Part shown: positions 1 through 8,947 of the stretch, one piece after another
Layout of the letters: every line of letters starts with the position of its first letter
Numbering within the stretch: position 1 is the first letter of the stretch
NCBI RefSeq assembly: GCF_013365535.1
Contig: NZ_CP053590.1
Span: forward strand, 4,640,501-4,704,500
Direction of reading: 5' to 3'
Source: Aquimarina sp. TRL1
Lineage (GTDB): Bacteria > Bacteroidota > Bacteroidia > Flavobacteriales > Flavobacteriaceae
Length of the DNA: 64,000 nucleotides
Program-made: the position numbers and the translations under genes
Notes under the pieces: generated by a model
Told to the model about the DNA's origin: nothing
Seen by the model: the letters and a program-made list of their open reading frames with translations, nothing else
The model's database searches: none

Positions 1-467
1 ATTGTAGCAGAGAAACATCCATATCCTACTTTAGCTTCGAAACTTACTTCTCCTGATTTTTTCTGAGTAGAAGACTCTGACTCTTCTTCTCCATAACTAG
101 ATTTCACTTCCATTTCGAACCCTATATCTACCGTTTCCACTGCTAATGAGTTTAATGGAATAATCGTTAGTATTGGCAAATTGAACTTGGTTACCACAGT
201 ATCAACTTGTGCCGGCGTATCTACTGTACCATCTTCCTTTAATACAGCAGGAGTTAATACCCCTCGTTCCAATTCCATACTGATCATAATGGGCTTGTAA
301 TTATCCCCATCTTTTTCTTTTGAGAAACACGTATCCAATAAAAATTTGGTTTGTGTTAATGCCATGTTCGCATTTGCTTTTGCAGCTGCATTCAACGGTC
401 CTCCTATTAAGGAATCCATAGGTAACCCGGAAAATTGCTGCGCCATAGAGACTAAGTTCTTCGACAT
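1..467 (-). CDS. DUF2589 domain-containing protein (partial, cut by window edge)
   Basis: The reading frame runs off the left edge; its ATG is at 465-467 and 155 codons are visible. The N-terminal part reads as a short helical leader (MSKNLVSMAQQFSGLP), then an ALTQTKFLLDTCF helix, then a beta-rich domain with FNLPILTIIPLNSLAVETVDIGFEMEV. That pattern, an 'NLPILTIIPL..L.V..VDI.F' strand pair after an amphipathic helix, is what I know from the DUF2589 family, whose function is unknown. An acidic-serine stretch (EEESESS) follows. There is no signal peptide, so it is probably cytoplasmic. It is transcribed away from the YkuD-like gene at 797-1384 after a 330-base gap. Family call is from memory of the pattern, without a search. 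Confidence 0.7.
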   Translation of the reverse strand, partial: MSKNLVSMAQQFSGLPMDSLIGGPLNAAAKANANMALTQTKFLLDTCFSKEKDGDNYKPIMISMELERGVLTPAVLKEDGTVDTPAQVDTVVTKFNLPILTIIPLNSLAVETVDIGFEMEVKSSYGEEESESSTQKKSGEVSFEAKVGYGCFSAT

Positions 468-796
468 AATTTTTTGTTTTAATTAATTTGTGAAATAATT
501 GAATCCTTTCTGATAGCTATATTCTCTACATTCGATGCTGGATTAAAAAGTACAGACCGGTACGATTCCATCTACAGAATGGTACAACATCGAAAAGTCT
601 GAGCGTATCGCTATAGAAAAAAGGGGGGATAGACTGTTGCTTTACTATATTCGTAACTGTTAGCTATATTGTTACTACGCTATTAATCTCTATAAATAAT
701 ATCCAGAAAACTTCTGCCAAGTTAGACTAATAGCTTCTTAACAATTTCCAGCATATTTCAGAAAACAAATGATAGTTGCAAAAATCCCCCTTTATC
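468..796. other. gene-free spacer, 329 bases
   Basis: This gap separates the DUF2589 gene start from the 3' end of the YkuD-like gene, both on the minus strand. It must hold the promoter of the DUF2589 gene, but I see no convincing TAnnTTTG box on the minus strand. It contains a G-run (AAAAAAGGGGGGAT near 618-632) and otherwise AT-rich sequence. I see no convincing open frame, tRNA or hairpin terminator. Confidence 0.4.
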
Positions 797-1384
797 TTAA
801 TGTGAAAAATCACTTTCTTCTAACAGAGTGTATGAGTATTGCTTATGAGCCGATTTTTTGCAAATTTCCATGAAGAAATTAAAATCTGATGCCTTTTTAA
901 ATACCTGACAACCAGCAGACCATTTTTCTACGACTGTAGAGGCTGTTTTAGCATTACTACGGTGAATATTAATCCCAAAAACTCCTTCATAAATCGTTCC
1001 GCCTTGATCTATCTTATTGTCTTTGGTATTATCTCTCCAAATCTTTATAGGTCGTTTTTGTTTCAGGGCTTCGTATTTTCCCTGATGCAACCCTACCTCA
1101 TAGATATTGATATATTGCCCCGGAACAACGATAGCGGTTCCATTTACATTCATAGGGTGTTGTAACCAATAAGTTCCCGGATCTGTAGTGATTGGAAATT
1201 CATGTATTTGTGCTGCTCCATTTTCGTCTTTGTAAATCAGATATAACCAGTCATCAAATGAATTAGCGATTAACTGCTCGCTACGCACGCCGATGATGTT
1301 TACTGTGAATGGTTTCCCGTCGTCAAAAAACTGATATCCTTTGATATCCAGTACTTCTTGTATTCGTTCTAAGGCAAATTGCAT
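797..1384 (-). CDS. YkuD-like (L,D-transpeptidase-fold) hypothetical protein
   Basis: 195 residues. The C-terminal half has H141, then 14 residues, then S156-A-G-C159-Q. This matches the L,D-transpeptidase (YkuD) active-site pattern H-x(14-17)-[ST]-x-G-C, with alanine where the classic motif has histidine. The context 'FGINIHR...WSAGCQVF' is beta-rich as expected of the fold. There is no signal peptide or membrane segment, which is unusual for a cell-wall L,D-transpeptidase and more like phage or cargo-type relatives. Known YkuD enzymes use the cysteine to cross-link or cleave peptidoglycan stem peptides. Whether this one is active is inferred only. It is divergent from the LytTR regulator at 1680. 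Confidence 0.55.
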   Translation of the reverse strand: MQFALERIQEVLDIKGYQFFDDGKPFTVNIIGVRSEQLIANSFDDWLYLIYKDENGAAQIHEFPITTDPGTYWLQHPMNVNGTAIVVPGQYINIYEVGLHQGKYEALKQKRPIKIWRDNTKDNKIDQGGTIYEGVFGINIHRSNAKTASTVVEKWSAGCQVFKKASDFNFFMEICKKSAHKQYSYTLLEESDFSH

Positions 1385-1503
1385 TTCTATATCGTTTTAT
1401 GGTTTTACACTTACGAATGTAGTGGCAAGCCCAGGCGGATTATGGCTGAAATGGTATGAACCGAATAGCGATGGATATAAACAACCTATTTGCTGCTATA
1501 AAG

Positions 1504-1564
1504 AAACTACCCCGAGGTATTCTCCGGAAGCAAATTTTCAATTTCAAGGCAAGTTTCGGGTACC
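1504..1564 (+). repeat. dispersed intergenic repeat, shortened copy A
   Basis: It contains AAACTACCCCGAGGTATT followed by the 18-mer CAAATTTTCAATTTCAAG at 1531-1548, then GCAAGTTTCGGGTA. The same 18-mer recurs at 5376-5393, and the flanking GC-rich arms resemble the copies at 5333, 17549 and 47375. The left hairpin arm seen in other copies is missing here. It lies between two divergent genes, upstream of the LytTR regulator. Confidence 0.5.
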
Positions 1565-1644
1565 CTCCTTATTAACAGTCCCCATAAAAATCGACCTAAG
1601 TACTTGCTGTTCACGAGCTCTTTTTCGTATTCACAAACTCTTTT

Positions 1645-1674
1645 TTTGCATCCGAAAGGATCTCCGTATATTTA
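1645..1674 (+). promoter_or_regulatory. candidate promoter of the LytTR/LytS genes
   Basis: TTTG (1645-1648), 18 bases, then TATATTTA (1667-1674), matching 7 of 8 positions of the Bacteroidetes -7 box TAnnTTTG. The box ends 5 bases before the ATG at 1680, so if it is used the transcript would be leaderless or nearly so. Confidence 0.4.
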
Positions 1675-1679
1675 CTTTT

Positions 1680-2426
1680 ATGGGATCTTTTAATGCAATT
1701 GTTGTAGATGATGAAGAAAGAGCACGCAATGTGCTGACACAGCTACTAAAACGATATACAACGACTATTAAAATAGTCGCCCAATGTGCTTCGCTTACAG
1801 AGGCGATACAGGAAATCAATGATAAGTCACCTGATGTTGTATTCCTAGATGTACAAATGCCTAATTATGCCGGGTATGAGATCGCTTCCTTTTTTGATAC
1901 CATTGATTTTGAAATTATTTTTGTAACCGCTTATGATCAATACGCGATCAAAGCATTCGAACTAAATGCGATAGACTATCTGGTAAAACCAATTGACAGA
2001 AACCGATTAATAACGGCTGTACAAAAATTAGAAGCTAAAATTAGTATTCGAAAAAAACTGGCTGATTATCAATTATTATTAAGCACCATTAAGAAAAAAG
2101 AATTTAAACAAATTATTATTCCCGAATTAGGAAACAGACGTGTCATTCCTATTGAAGATATTCTGGCAATAGAAGCAGATGGAGCTTATAGCAAAATTCA
2201 TTTGGTGCAGGATAAGGTAATCACTACCAGTAAAAACCTAAAGTATTTCGATTCTCTATTCCCTGATGATCATTGTTTTTTTCGATCTCACCGAACCTGG
2301 ATTGTGCACTTAAAGCATGTAGTATCCTTACATAAAAGTAAACTTATTATTTCATTACTAAACAGTGATTTACAGGTTAAAGTATCAAGAGCTAAGCTTA
2401 CTGAATTCCAAGAGGTTATACAATGA
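1680..2426 (+). CDS. LytTR-family response regulator
   Basis: 248 residues. The receiver domain (about 1-120) has the acidic pair D10/D11, phospho-acceptor D57 in FLDVQMP, T83 and K103 in YLVKPID. A LytTR DNA-binding domain follows (about 145-245; 'ILAIEADGAYSKIHL', 'FFRSHRTWIVHLKHV'). This ATG is chosen because the receiver starts at once; the frame stays open upstream to 1341, but that stretch has no domain and crosses a repeat. Its stop overlaps the kinase ATG by four bases (ATGA at 2423-2426), so the two are translationally coupled and form a pair. By family, LytTR regulators bind direct repeats upstream of their targets; the targets here are unknown. Confidence 0.9.
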   Translation: MGSFNAIVVDDEERARNVLTQLLKRYTTTIKIVAQCASLTEAIQEINDKSPDVVFLDVQMPNYAGYEIASFFDTIDFEIIFVTAYDQYAIKAFELNAIDYLVKPIDRNRLITAVQKLEAKISIRKKLADYQLLLSTIKKKEFKQIIIPELGNRRVIPIEDILAIEADGAYSKIHLVQDKVITTSKNLKYFDSLFPDDHCFFRSHRTWIVHLKHVVSLHKSKLIISLLNSDLQVKVSRAKLTEFQEVIQ

Positions 2427-5332
2427 CATCAACACAAGTTACTCCCTCTTTTTATTGTATGCTGATATACTGTTTATTGATAAGCAGTACTATTTTCGGA
2501 CAGGACCCTTATCATTTTATTATTGGAAAAAAAGAACTCGGTAATGCAGATATATATTCTGTATTGCACACGCGTAACCAACAATTATACGTCGCTACGA
2601 ACCAGGGGATTTACAGGTATACGAATGGTCAGTTCGACATATTAAAAAGAGCCATGCATCAAAATGGGAATTCCTTTTTTAATTTGCTTGAAGATAAACA
2701 GGGGGCAGTATTTTGTAATAACCTAAGCGGGCAGGTTTTTAAGATTGTTAATGATTCTCTCGAACTATATTATTCGCTCCCCAAAGAATATGTAGGTCCC
2801 TATGGGGTTCATATCGCTTTTGATTCCCAAAACAATCTGGTGATTGTATCTAAAAAAGCGCTTATACTTTCTGAAAAGAAAGAGGTGCTCAACATATCAA
2901 ATGACGATACGGTGCTTATGAATTCGCTTCCCAATGGAGACTTGTATATTCTCAGTACAAAAAAGAAAGCACTCATCATTAAAGATGGTACAATTCACTA
3001 TAGGGATTTCTCTCATCTATATTCCCAAATAAAAAACAATCACTTTCGGAATTTTTTTATGCTCAATGGGCGTTTGTTTAATCAAACAATGGATAAAGGA
3101 ATTATTTCCTTATCCGATACTTCGATACACAATATACTGCCTAAAAAAACGACCAAGCTCTGTTTTCAATATCATGACAAAGACGTTTGGTCATTAGGTG
3201 CGACCAGTGGTATACAAAGAATCCTTCTCAGAAATGACAGTCTGGTAGTTGCGAATCACTTTTTTAAAAAAACCTTTATTTCTACGATGGCCAAAGGGAC
3301 AAACCAAACGCTTTTCTTAGGAACCTTCAGAGAAGGGCTTATTGTTATTCCAAACCAACATTTTATTACATCCCCTATTACTGCTCGTTATAACAGTATA
3401 CGAGGATTCGCTGTTAGTCCCCAAAATGCCATTTATACTACAGAAAGAGATCGGGGAATTGTTTTGTATCATCACGATAAAACTACTGTACTTGATACCA
3501 GTACCCAAAGAAATTATCATCGTATATTCTACGATCCTGTAATTGATTTTTCGATTAACAAACAACATCCGGGTCTCCTCTATGATGCTCCTTTTACCAA
3601 AAATAAAAAATTAGGTGCCTTCAATATTAAAGATATGTTTCGGGTCGATCCACAAACTGCTCTTGTAGTATCCTCCTCCGGCTTGCTTATCTTTGGTAAA
3701 AAAAAGATGTTTAACAATATCGATTGGCAAGAGACTGATCGCATATTTTCCAGATACATGCCCATTTCCACCCGATGCAAATCTGTGGTATACGACACTA
3801 TCCACAAACAGATTGCGTTGGCTACGGTTTCTCAACTCTTTACCATTGAAGACCACCATCAAATCAAAGAATTACTATACAAAAACAAAAGTATCAATGC
3901 GAATAAACTTGCTTTTTATGATGGGAAAATCTGGGTAGCAACTCAGGATCATGGGATATTAGTTTTTGAGCATAACAAACTAATCCACTCCTATTCAACA
4001 GCAAATGGATTCATCAGTAATACTGTATCTACGCTAAAAATAAAAAACAACGTACTCTATGCCCTGACAGAAGAGGGACTCCTGCGCATTTCGCTATCTG
4101 ATCACACATTTTCGTATATAGGGATAGGAGAAGGTCTTACGGGTCATATTAATGATATTAACTTCAGTGATGACCGATTGTGGGTATTAAGTAACAATTC
4201 GAGTATTTCCTCTATCGAATTGAAAAAACTTCCTGTAGCACCGCCCAATATAGCCGTTTCCTTAGATTCTATTATTGTATCAGGAAAGAAAATCTCCAAT
4301 ACACTTTCTGAAACATTTAGCTATGATAAGAATCACCTGTCGTTTTATCCTTCATATAAGGGGGTTTCATATCATTCTGAAGGAACATTTACTTATAGAC
4401 TGGAGGGTTTCGAACAAAAGTGGAGTACAACAGCTGCCCTTTCTAAAAAAATCACTTATAAATCACTTCCTCCCGGAAAGTATCGTTTCGAAATAAAGCC
4501 ACAATATGGGATTACAGCAGGTACCCCACTTACCTACTCTTTTCGTATTGCTCCTCCGTATTGGAATACCTGGTGGTTCTATACTGGTATGAGTCTTCTT
4601 TTTTGCCTGGTATTTTTTCTTTTTTTTAAGTATCGCATCTCATTATTGAAGAAAAAAAATCAGGAGAAATTAGAAAAACAAATTCTGCAAACAGACTTAT
4701 TAGACACACAATTAATCGCCTTACGATCTCAGATGAATCCTCATTTTATCTTTAATGCGCTGAATTCGATTCAAGACCTTATTCTCAATGAGGATACGGA
4801 AAACTCTTATGATTACATTGTGTTATTCTCTGAATTAGTCCGTAGAACTCTGAATTATTCGAATCAGGATTTTATCGAGCTAGACAAAGAACTGGAGTTT
4901 TTGGAAATCTATTTAAAACTGGAGAAATTACGGTTTGGTGAAACCTTTGCGTATCAAATAAAAGCTGATATAGGAGAAAATGCATTCAGTATTCCTTCTT
5001 TACTTATTCAGCCTTTTATAGAAAATGCCTTATTACATGGATTATTACATAAAAACGGATTAAAGAAGTTATCCATAATCTTTTCTTTTTCTGATCAATT
5101 GCTATGTACCATTACAGATAATGGGATCGGAAGAAAAAAGGCAAAAGAGATTTTAGATCGCCGGGGGAATCATCATGAGTCTTTTGCATTGAATGCTATA
5201 AAAAAACGACTTCAGATTCTTAATAAACAACACGATATGGGAGTCGGATATACAATTACTGATCTCTATAAAGGCGAATTGCCTACCGGAACGCAAATAA
5301 TTATTAGAATGCCTTATAAAAAAAGATATTAG
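2423..5332 (+). CDS. LytS-type sensor histidine kinase with beta-propeller sensor
   Basis: 969 residues. The order is: signal sequence (about 1-27, ending IFGQ); a long beta-propeller-like periplasmic sensor with repeats such as 'LYVATNQGIYRY' and 'IWVATQDHGILVF'; a Y_Y_Y-type domain (about 637-710; 'FTYRLEGFEQKWS', 'PPGKYRFEIKP'); one membrane helix (about 717-739); a short coiled coil; and a His_kinase domain with H774 in MNPHFIFNALNSIQDLIL. The ATPase part has an N-box (PFIENALLHG) and a G-box (ITDNGIGRKKAK). It is coupled to the preceding LytTR regulator by a four-base overlap. It looks like a reduced cousin of the one-piece hybrid sensors of Bacteroidetes. The ligand is unknown. Confidence 0.88.
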   Translation: MTSTQVTPSFYCMLIYCLLISSTIFGQDPYHFIIGKKELGNADIYSVLHTRNQQLYVATNQGIYRYTNGQFDILKRAMHQNGNSFFNLLEDKQGAVFCNNLSGQVFKIVNDSLELYYSLPKEYVGPYGVHIAFDSQNNLVIVSKKALILSEKKEVLNISNDDTVLMNSLPNGDLYILSTKKKALIIKDGTIHYRDFSHLYSQIKNNHFRNFFMLNGRLFNQTMDKGIISLSDTSIHNILPKKTTKLCFQYHDKDVWSLGATSGIQRILLRNDSLVVANHFFKKTFISTMAKGTNQTLFLGTFREGLIVIPNQHFITSPITARYNSIRGFAVSPQNAIYTTERDRGIVLYHHDKTTVLDTSTQRNYHRIFYDPVIDFSINKQHPGLLYDAPFTKNKKLGAFNIKDMFRVDPQTALVVSSSGLLIFGKKKMFNNIDWQETDRIFSRYMPISTRCKSVVYDTIHKQIALATVSQLFTIEDHHQIKELLYKNKSINANKLAFYDGKIWVATQDHGILVFEHNKLIHSYSTANGFISNTVSTLKIKNNVLYALTEEGLLRISLSDHTFSYIGIGEGLTGHINDINFSDDRLWVLSNNSSISSIELKKLPVAPPNIAVSLDSIIVSGKKISNTLSETFSYDKNHLSFYPSYKGVSYHSEGTFTYRLEGFEQKWSTTAALSKKITYKSLPPGKYRFEIKPQYGITAGTPLTYSFRIAPPYWNTWWFYTGMSLLFCLVFFLFFKYRISLLKKKNQEKLEKQILQTDLLDTQLIALRSQMNPHFIFNALNSIQDLILNEDTENSYDYIVLFSELVRRTLNYSNQDFIELDKELEFLEIYLKLEKLRFGETFAYQIKADIGENAFSIPSLLIQPFIENALLHGLLHKNGLKKLSIIFSFSDQLLCTITDNGIGRKKAKEILDRRGNHHESFALNAIKKRLQILNKQHDMGVGYTITDLYKGELPTGTQIIIRMPYKKRY

Positions 5333-5415
5333 CAGTAAATTACCTCGGGGGAAGCTACGAGGGTTTTATTAGAAACAAATTTTCAATTTCAAGATAAGCA
5401 TCGAGCTATTGTGCC
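5333..5415 (+). repeat. dispersed intergenic repeat, copy B
   Basis: It begins directly after the kinase stop codon with CAGTAAATTACCTCGGGG, has a hairpin arm pair CCTCG (5343-5347) and CGAGG (5358-5362), then the 18-mer CAAATTTTCAATTTCAAG (5376-5393) shared with the 1504 copy. The minus-strand copy at 47375-47462 starts with nearly the same bases (CAGTAAACTACCTCGGGG). Confidence 0.6.
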
Positions 5416-5451
5416 TTTTGGTGGTGTCTATAAAACTACTGATCAATACCT

Positions 5452-6765
5452 ATGATAATTAAATTCATATCAGAGAAATACTCCACATTGCTGAATATAG
5501 GAATCAGTAGTACTTCTTCTGCCCTGGAGAAAAAACGTTCCAAAGTTCTCAATCTATGCACATTCATTTCTTTATTTACTGTACTGTTTTTTTTCTGTTT
5601 TGATTACTTTACTCAAAACCTCAGTTCTTTTAGAACATACCTGCTTATTACCGAATTTATTGTTTTTTCCAGCATACTATACCTACACAAAAAAAAGTTC
5701 TTTTTTCTTTCCAGGCTGCTGTTCTTACTTATGGTAACAATCATTATTTTTATTCATGCCAATTATAGTTTTAGAGGGTTTTATGCAGAGTATCAATATA
5801 TAATCATCCCATTACTATCACTTTTCTTTTTTGATAAAAAGTATATTCATTACCTTATTTTAGCACTATCTATTGTGCTTTATTACTTCCCTAATACCTG
5901 GTATCAGAATTACCCTGATCCGTATTTTGGTTATTTGAATGTTGCTTTTATATTTATAGGAGTCTTCCTTATTGTCGACTTTTTCAAACGGCTAAATCAA
6001 AAAAATGAAGCCTCATTATTTCGAAGTAATCAATCGTTGGTCATACAAAACAAAACAATTGCTTCTCAAAAATTACTTTTAGAAAAAGCATATAATGATC
6101 TGGAAATAAGCAAAAAAAATGAGTTGGCTTTCCTGCAATTGAAATCCCTTCGATCCCAAATGAATCCTCATTTCATATTTAATTCACTTAATTCGATTCA
6201 AGATTTGGTATTACAACAAGATACCGAAGCTTCTTATGATTACATTGTATTATTTGCTCAATTAGTGAGAAATACATTACATTATTCGAATGAAAGTTTT
6301 ATTTCTATAGAAAAGGAGATTGAATTTCTGGAAGTATATCTAGAATTGGAAAAACTTCGTTTTGGGGAGCTCTTATCTTATGATATTACATTCACCCAAG
6401 AAAGTCAGGAAGTGGAAATTCCCTCATTACTCATACAACCCTTTGTAGAAAATGCATTAATACATGGATTGTTTCATAAAAAAGGGAATAAAAAGTTGCA
6501 TGTCCATTTTGAACTGACCACACAACTAAAGTGTTTTATTACGGACAATGGTGTCGGCAGAACAAAAGCAAAAAAAATTCAGAAAAGACAAGGAGCTAAA
6601 ACATACACTTCTTTTGCGTTGGAAGCTATCAAAAAGCGATTACACTTACTACAAGATCAATATGGAGATACTATAGGCTATACGATTATTGACCTGTATG
6701 ATGATAAGCAACAGGCTATCGGAACGAAGGTGGAAGTCATTCTTCCGTTTAATCCTATTTTTTAG
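5452..6765 (+). CDS. LytS-type sensor histidine kinase, multi-pass membrane sensor
   Basis: 437 residues. Residues about 35-185 form five or six hydrophobic membrane segments rich in Phe, Leu and Ile. A coiled coil (about 185-225) leads into a kinase domain with H240 in MNPHFIFNSLNSIQDLVL, an N-box (PFVENALIHG) and ITDNGVGRTKAK. The kinase half is very close to that of the upstream 969-residue kinase (for example SYDYIVLF, LEKLRFGE, GYTI.DLY in both), so one arose from the other by duplication plus sensor exchange. It has no regulator of its own next to it; the natural partner is the LytTR protein at 1680. A 119-base gap with a repeat separates the two kinases. Confidence 0.85.
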   Translation: MIIKFISEKYSTLLNIGISSTSSALEKKRSKVLNLCTFISLFTVLFFFCFDYFTQNLSSFRTYLLITEFIVFSSILYLHKKKFFFLSRLLFLLMVTIIIFIHANYSFRGFYAEYQYIIIPLLSLFFFDKKYIHYLILALSIVLYYFPNTWYQNYPDPYFGYLNVAFIFIGVFLIVDFFKRLNQKNEASLFRSNQSLVIQNKTIASQKLLLEKAYNDLEISKKNELAFLQLKSLRSQMNPHFIFNSLNSIQDLVLQQDTEASYDYIVLFAQLVRNTLHYSNESFISIEKEIEFLEVYLELEKLRFGELLSYDITFTQESQEVEIPSLLIQPFVENALIHGLFHKKGNKKLHVHFELTTQLKCFITDNGVGRTKAKKIQKRQGAKTYTSFALEAIKKRLHLLQDQYGDTIGYTIIDLYDDKQQAIGTKVEVILPFNPIF

Positions 6766-6845
6766 AAAAACACATAAAAATAGATTTCCAACTACGTTTC
6801 ATTTCTTGTACAATACCTCCTATACTAAGCTCGAGATACCATTTA

Positions 6846-7787
6846 TCATTTAATCAGTAGCGAATCTGAAAAATAATGTTTACAATCCAAAAAATGGGTT
6901 CCTACCTTAAACCCTCCATCTGATGCCAGGGCTTCAATTTCCTGAAGATCATATTTCTTGGATAGTTCTGTGTAAATCAACTCATTATAATCAAACTCAA
7001 ACGTTCTATCTAGTTTTCTGAGGTATATGAGTTGCTTTCTCAAGCTGACTAAATAGCTTCTAACTTCTCCTGTTACCGGATTATAATGACAATAAAAATC
7101 AAAATCATCTACCTTAAAATCGCCATCGAATTCTCTATTAATTCTGAGTAATAAATTAATATTAAAACGTCTGGTGATTCCGTAGGAATCATAATAAGCC
7201 TTATGGATTGTAACTGGATTCTTCTTTATATCTACTCCGAGTAGCAATGCGTCCTGCGCTTTCATGTTTTCGTGAAACAACTGTAGTAAATCCACAGCGC
7301 CTTCTCGTGAGTAGTTTCCGATATTACTCCCTAAAAACAATAACAAACTGGGGATGGAAGTTTGTACATTTTCTCGTCGTAAGATATCAAAATAATCTCC
7401 TACTCTGGGGTGAATTGACAGTCCGGGTAATTTCTTGGTCAATTTATCTGTAAGCAAATGAATTGCTTCTTCTGAAATATCAATAGGCACGTAATAAAAG
7501 TCTATTTTATTAGCCATCAGATATTCCAACAGTTTAAACGTTTTAAAACCATCTCCTGCTCCCAGCTCTACGATATTAAAAGGTTCTTTAAAATTCACTG
7601 CTTCCATTATTTTTGCCGCTTGTAATGATAGTATCTCGAATTCACTATCAGTAAGGTAGTATTCGGGCATCTTCATTATTTCCTGAAAAATGCGGCTTCC
7701 CTGATCGTCGTAAAAATATTTGGAGGAAAGGTATTTCTTCCTAGCTGAAAGCCCTTCTATGACTTCTTTTGCAAACGTATTATCCAT
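6846..7787 (-). CDS. egtD: L-histidine N(alpha)-methyltransferase EgtD
   Basis: EgtD trimethylates histidine to hercynine with S-adenosylmethionine, the first step of ergothioneine synthesis. Visible family signs are the N-terminal 'GLSARKKYLSSKYFYDDQGS' block, the SAM-binding loop ELGAGDGFKTFKLL, YVPIDIS and LLLFLGSNIGN. I place the start at the ATG at 7785-7787, two bases after the egtB stop. An upstream in-frame ATG at 7821-7823 would add 12 residues and overlap egtB by 34 bases. About 313 residues, normal for the family. It is the last gene of the redox run and is surely co-transcribed with egtB. Confidence 0.92.
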   Translation of the reverse strand: MDNTFAKEVIEGLSARKKYLSSKYFYDDQGSRIFQEIMKMPEYYLTDSEFEILSLQAAKIMEAVNFKEPFNIVELGAGDGFKTFKLLEYLMANKIDFYYVPIDISEEAIHLLTDKLTKKLPGLSIHPRVGDYFDILRRENVQTSIPSLLLFLGSNIGNYSREGAVDLLQLFHENMKAQDALLLGVDIKKNPVTIHKAYYDSYGITRRFNINLLLRINREFDGDFKVDDFDFYCHYNPVTGEVRSYLVSLRKQLIYLRKLDRTFEFDYNELIYTELSKKYDLQEIEALASDGGFKVGTHFLDCKHYFSDSLLIK

Positions 7788-7789
7788 CT

Positions 7790-8944
7790 CTATTTTGCTA
7801 ACCTTATTCCGGAAAACATCCATCGTAATTGGGGGTTGAAAAAGTTTCTATATGTTATTCTGCTGTGATTATCGGAGGTGGCTACAGAGGCTCCTCTAAG
7901 TACATGTTGGTTCACCATGAATTTACCATTATATTCGCCTAATGCACCAGCTGCTTTTTTGAAATTTGGATAGGGTAAATAAGCACTCGCTGTCCACTCC
8001 CATACTTGACCATATTGCAATTTTGATGCAGCGACCTCCCATTCAAACTCGGTAGGTAATCGCATTTGCTTCCATTCTGCAAAAGCAAATGCTTCGTAAT
8101 AACTCACATGCATTACCGGAAGGTTCTTATTAATTTTTTCTAATCCCTTTCCATTATAATAATGCCATGTTCCTTTGGTTTTATACCAATACAGGGGTGC
8201 TGTAATTTTATTTTTTCTGATAAAGTCCCAGCCATCGGCATGCCATAGATTAAAATCCTCATATCCCCCATCTTCTATAAACTCCAAATACTCTCCATTC
8301 GTCACTACTGTTTCCGAAATTAAAAAAGGTTGTATGTAGGTTTTATGAACTCCTAATTCATTGTCAAAACAAAATGTGGATTCTCGATGCCCAATCGTAT
8401 AGACTCCTTCTTCTATAGCAATTAGTTTTTTTTGTCTCTCTACCTCTGTTAATATTTCAGCTGTCTCATATGAAGGGAAAGTTGGCTGATTTCCCAATAT
8501 ATACTTTATATCATAATGTAGTAATTCCTGATGTTGTTGCTCATGATGAATCCCTATTTCTACAAGGTTGATTATTGTATCATCGGGTGCTTCCTCTAAT
8601 AACATTTCTACTGCTGTCGTAACATATCTTCTGTATGAATACACCTCTTCGACAGTGGGTCGGGTCATCAATCCCCTATTTGGGCGCAACACCCGCTCTC
8701 CTGCATTATTGTAGTAACTGTTAAACAGATACGAATAGTCTTCGTTATACAATGAATATTCCTTTTTATAGGGTACCAATATAAATTGTTCAAAAAACCA
8801 GGTAGTATGTGCCAAATGCCATTTCGGAGGTGAAACATCTACAACAGGTTGTACAGAATAGTCTTCGATAGCTAATGGACGGCATATTGCTTCTGTTTTT
8901 TTTCTTACTTCAGAAAAAAAACGTTTTATTTCTTTTGATCTCAC
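7790..8944 (-). CDS. egtB: ergothioneine sulfoxide synthase EgtB
   Basis: EgtB is a non-haem iron enzyme that joins hercynine to a thiol (cysteine or gamma-glutamylcysteine) with oxygen. 384 residues. The N-terminal DinB-like domain carries the likely iron ligands: H46 in HLAHTTWFFEQ, and H134 and H138 in IHHEQQHQE. The C-terminal FGE-sulfatase-type domain has RLPTEFEWEVAA, VWEWTAS, HVLRGAS and FSGIRLAK. It directly precedes egtD, which fixes the pathway. No EgtE-type C-S lyase or EgtA/EgtC is present in the window, so the thiol donor and last step cannot be read here. Slightly shorter than actinobacterial EgtB. Confidence 0.92.
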   Translation of the reverse strand: MRSKEIKRFFSEVRKKTEAICRPLAIEDYSVQPVVDVSPPKWHLAHTTWFFEQFILVPYKKEYSLYNEDYSYLFNSYYNNAGERVLRPNRGLMTRPTVEEVYSYRRYVTTAVEMLLEEAPDDTIINLVEIGIHHEQQHQELLHYDIKYILGNQPTFPSYETAEILTEVERQKKLIAIEEGVYTIGHRESTFCFDNELGVHKTYIQPFLISETVVTNGEYLEFIEDGGYEDFNLWHADGWDFIRKNKITAPLYWYKTKGTWHYYNGKGLEKINKNLPVMHVSYYEAFAFAEWKQMRLPTEFEWEVAASKLQYGQVWEWTASAYLPYPNFKKAAGALGEYNGKFMVNQHVLRGASVATSDNHSRITYRNFFNPQLRWMFSGIRLAK

Positions 8945-8947
8945 TAT

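Noticed and set aside
1341-1679. An in-frame extension of the LytTR regulator by 113 codons
   Set aside because: The translation has no domain character, is cysteine-rich and irregular, overlaps the divergent gene start and crosses a dispersed repeat; the receiver domain begins right at the ATG at 1680.
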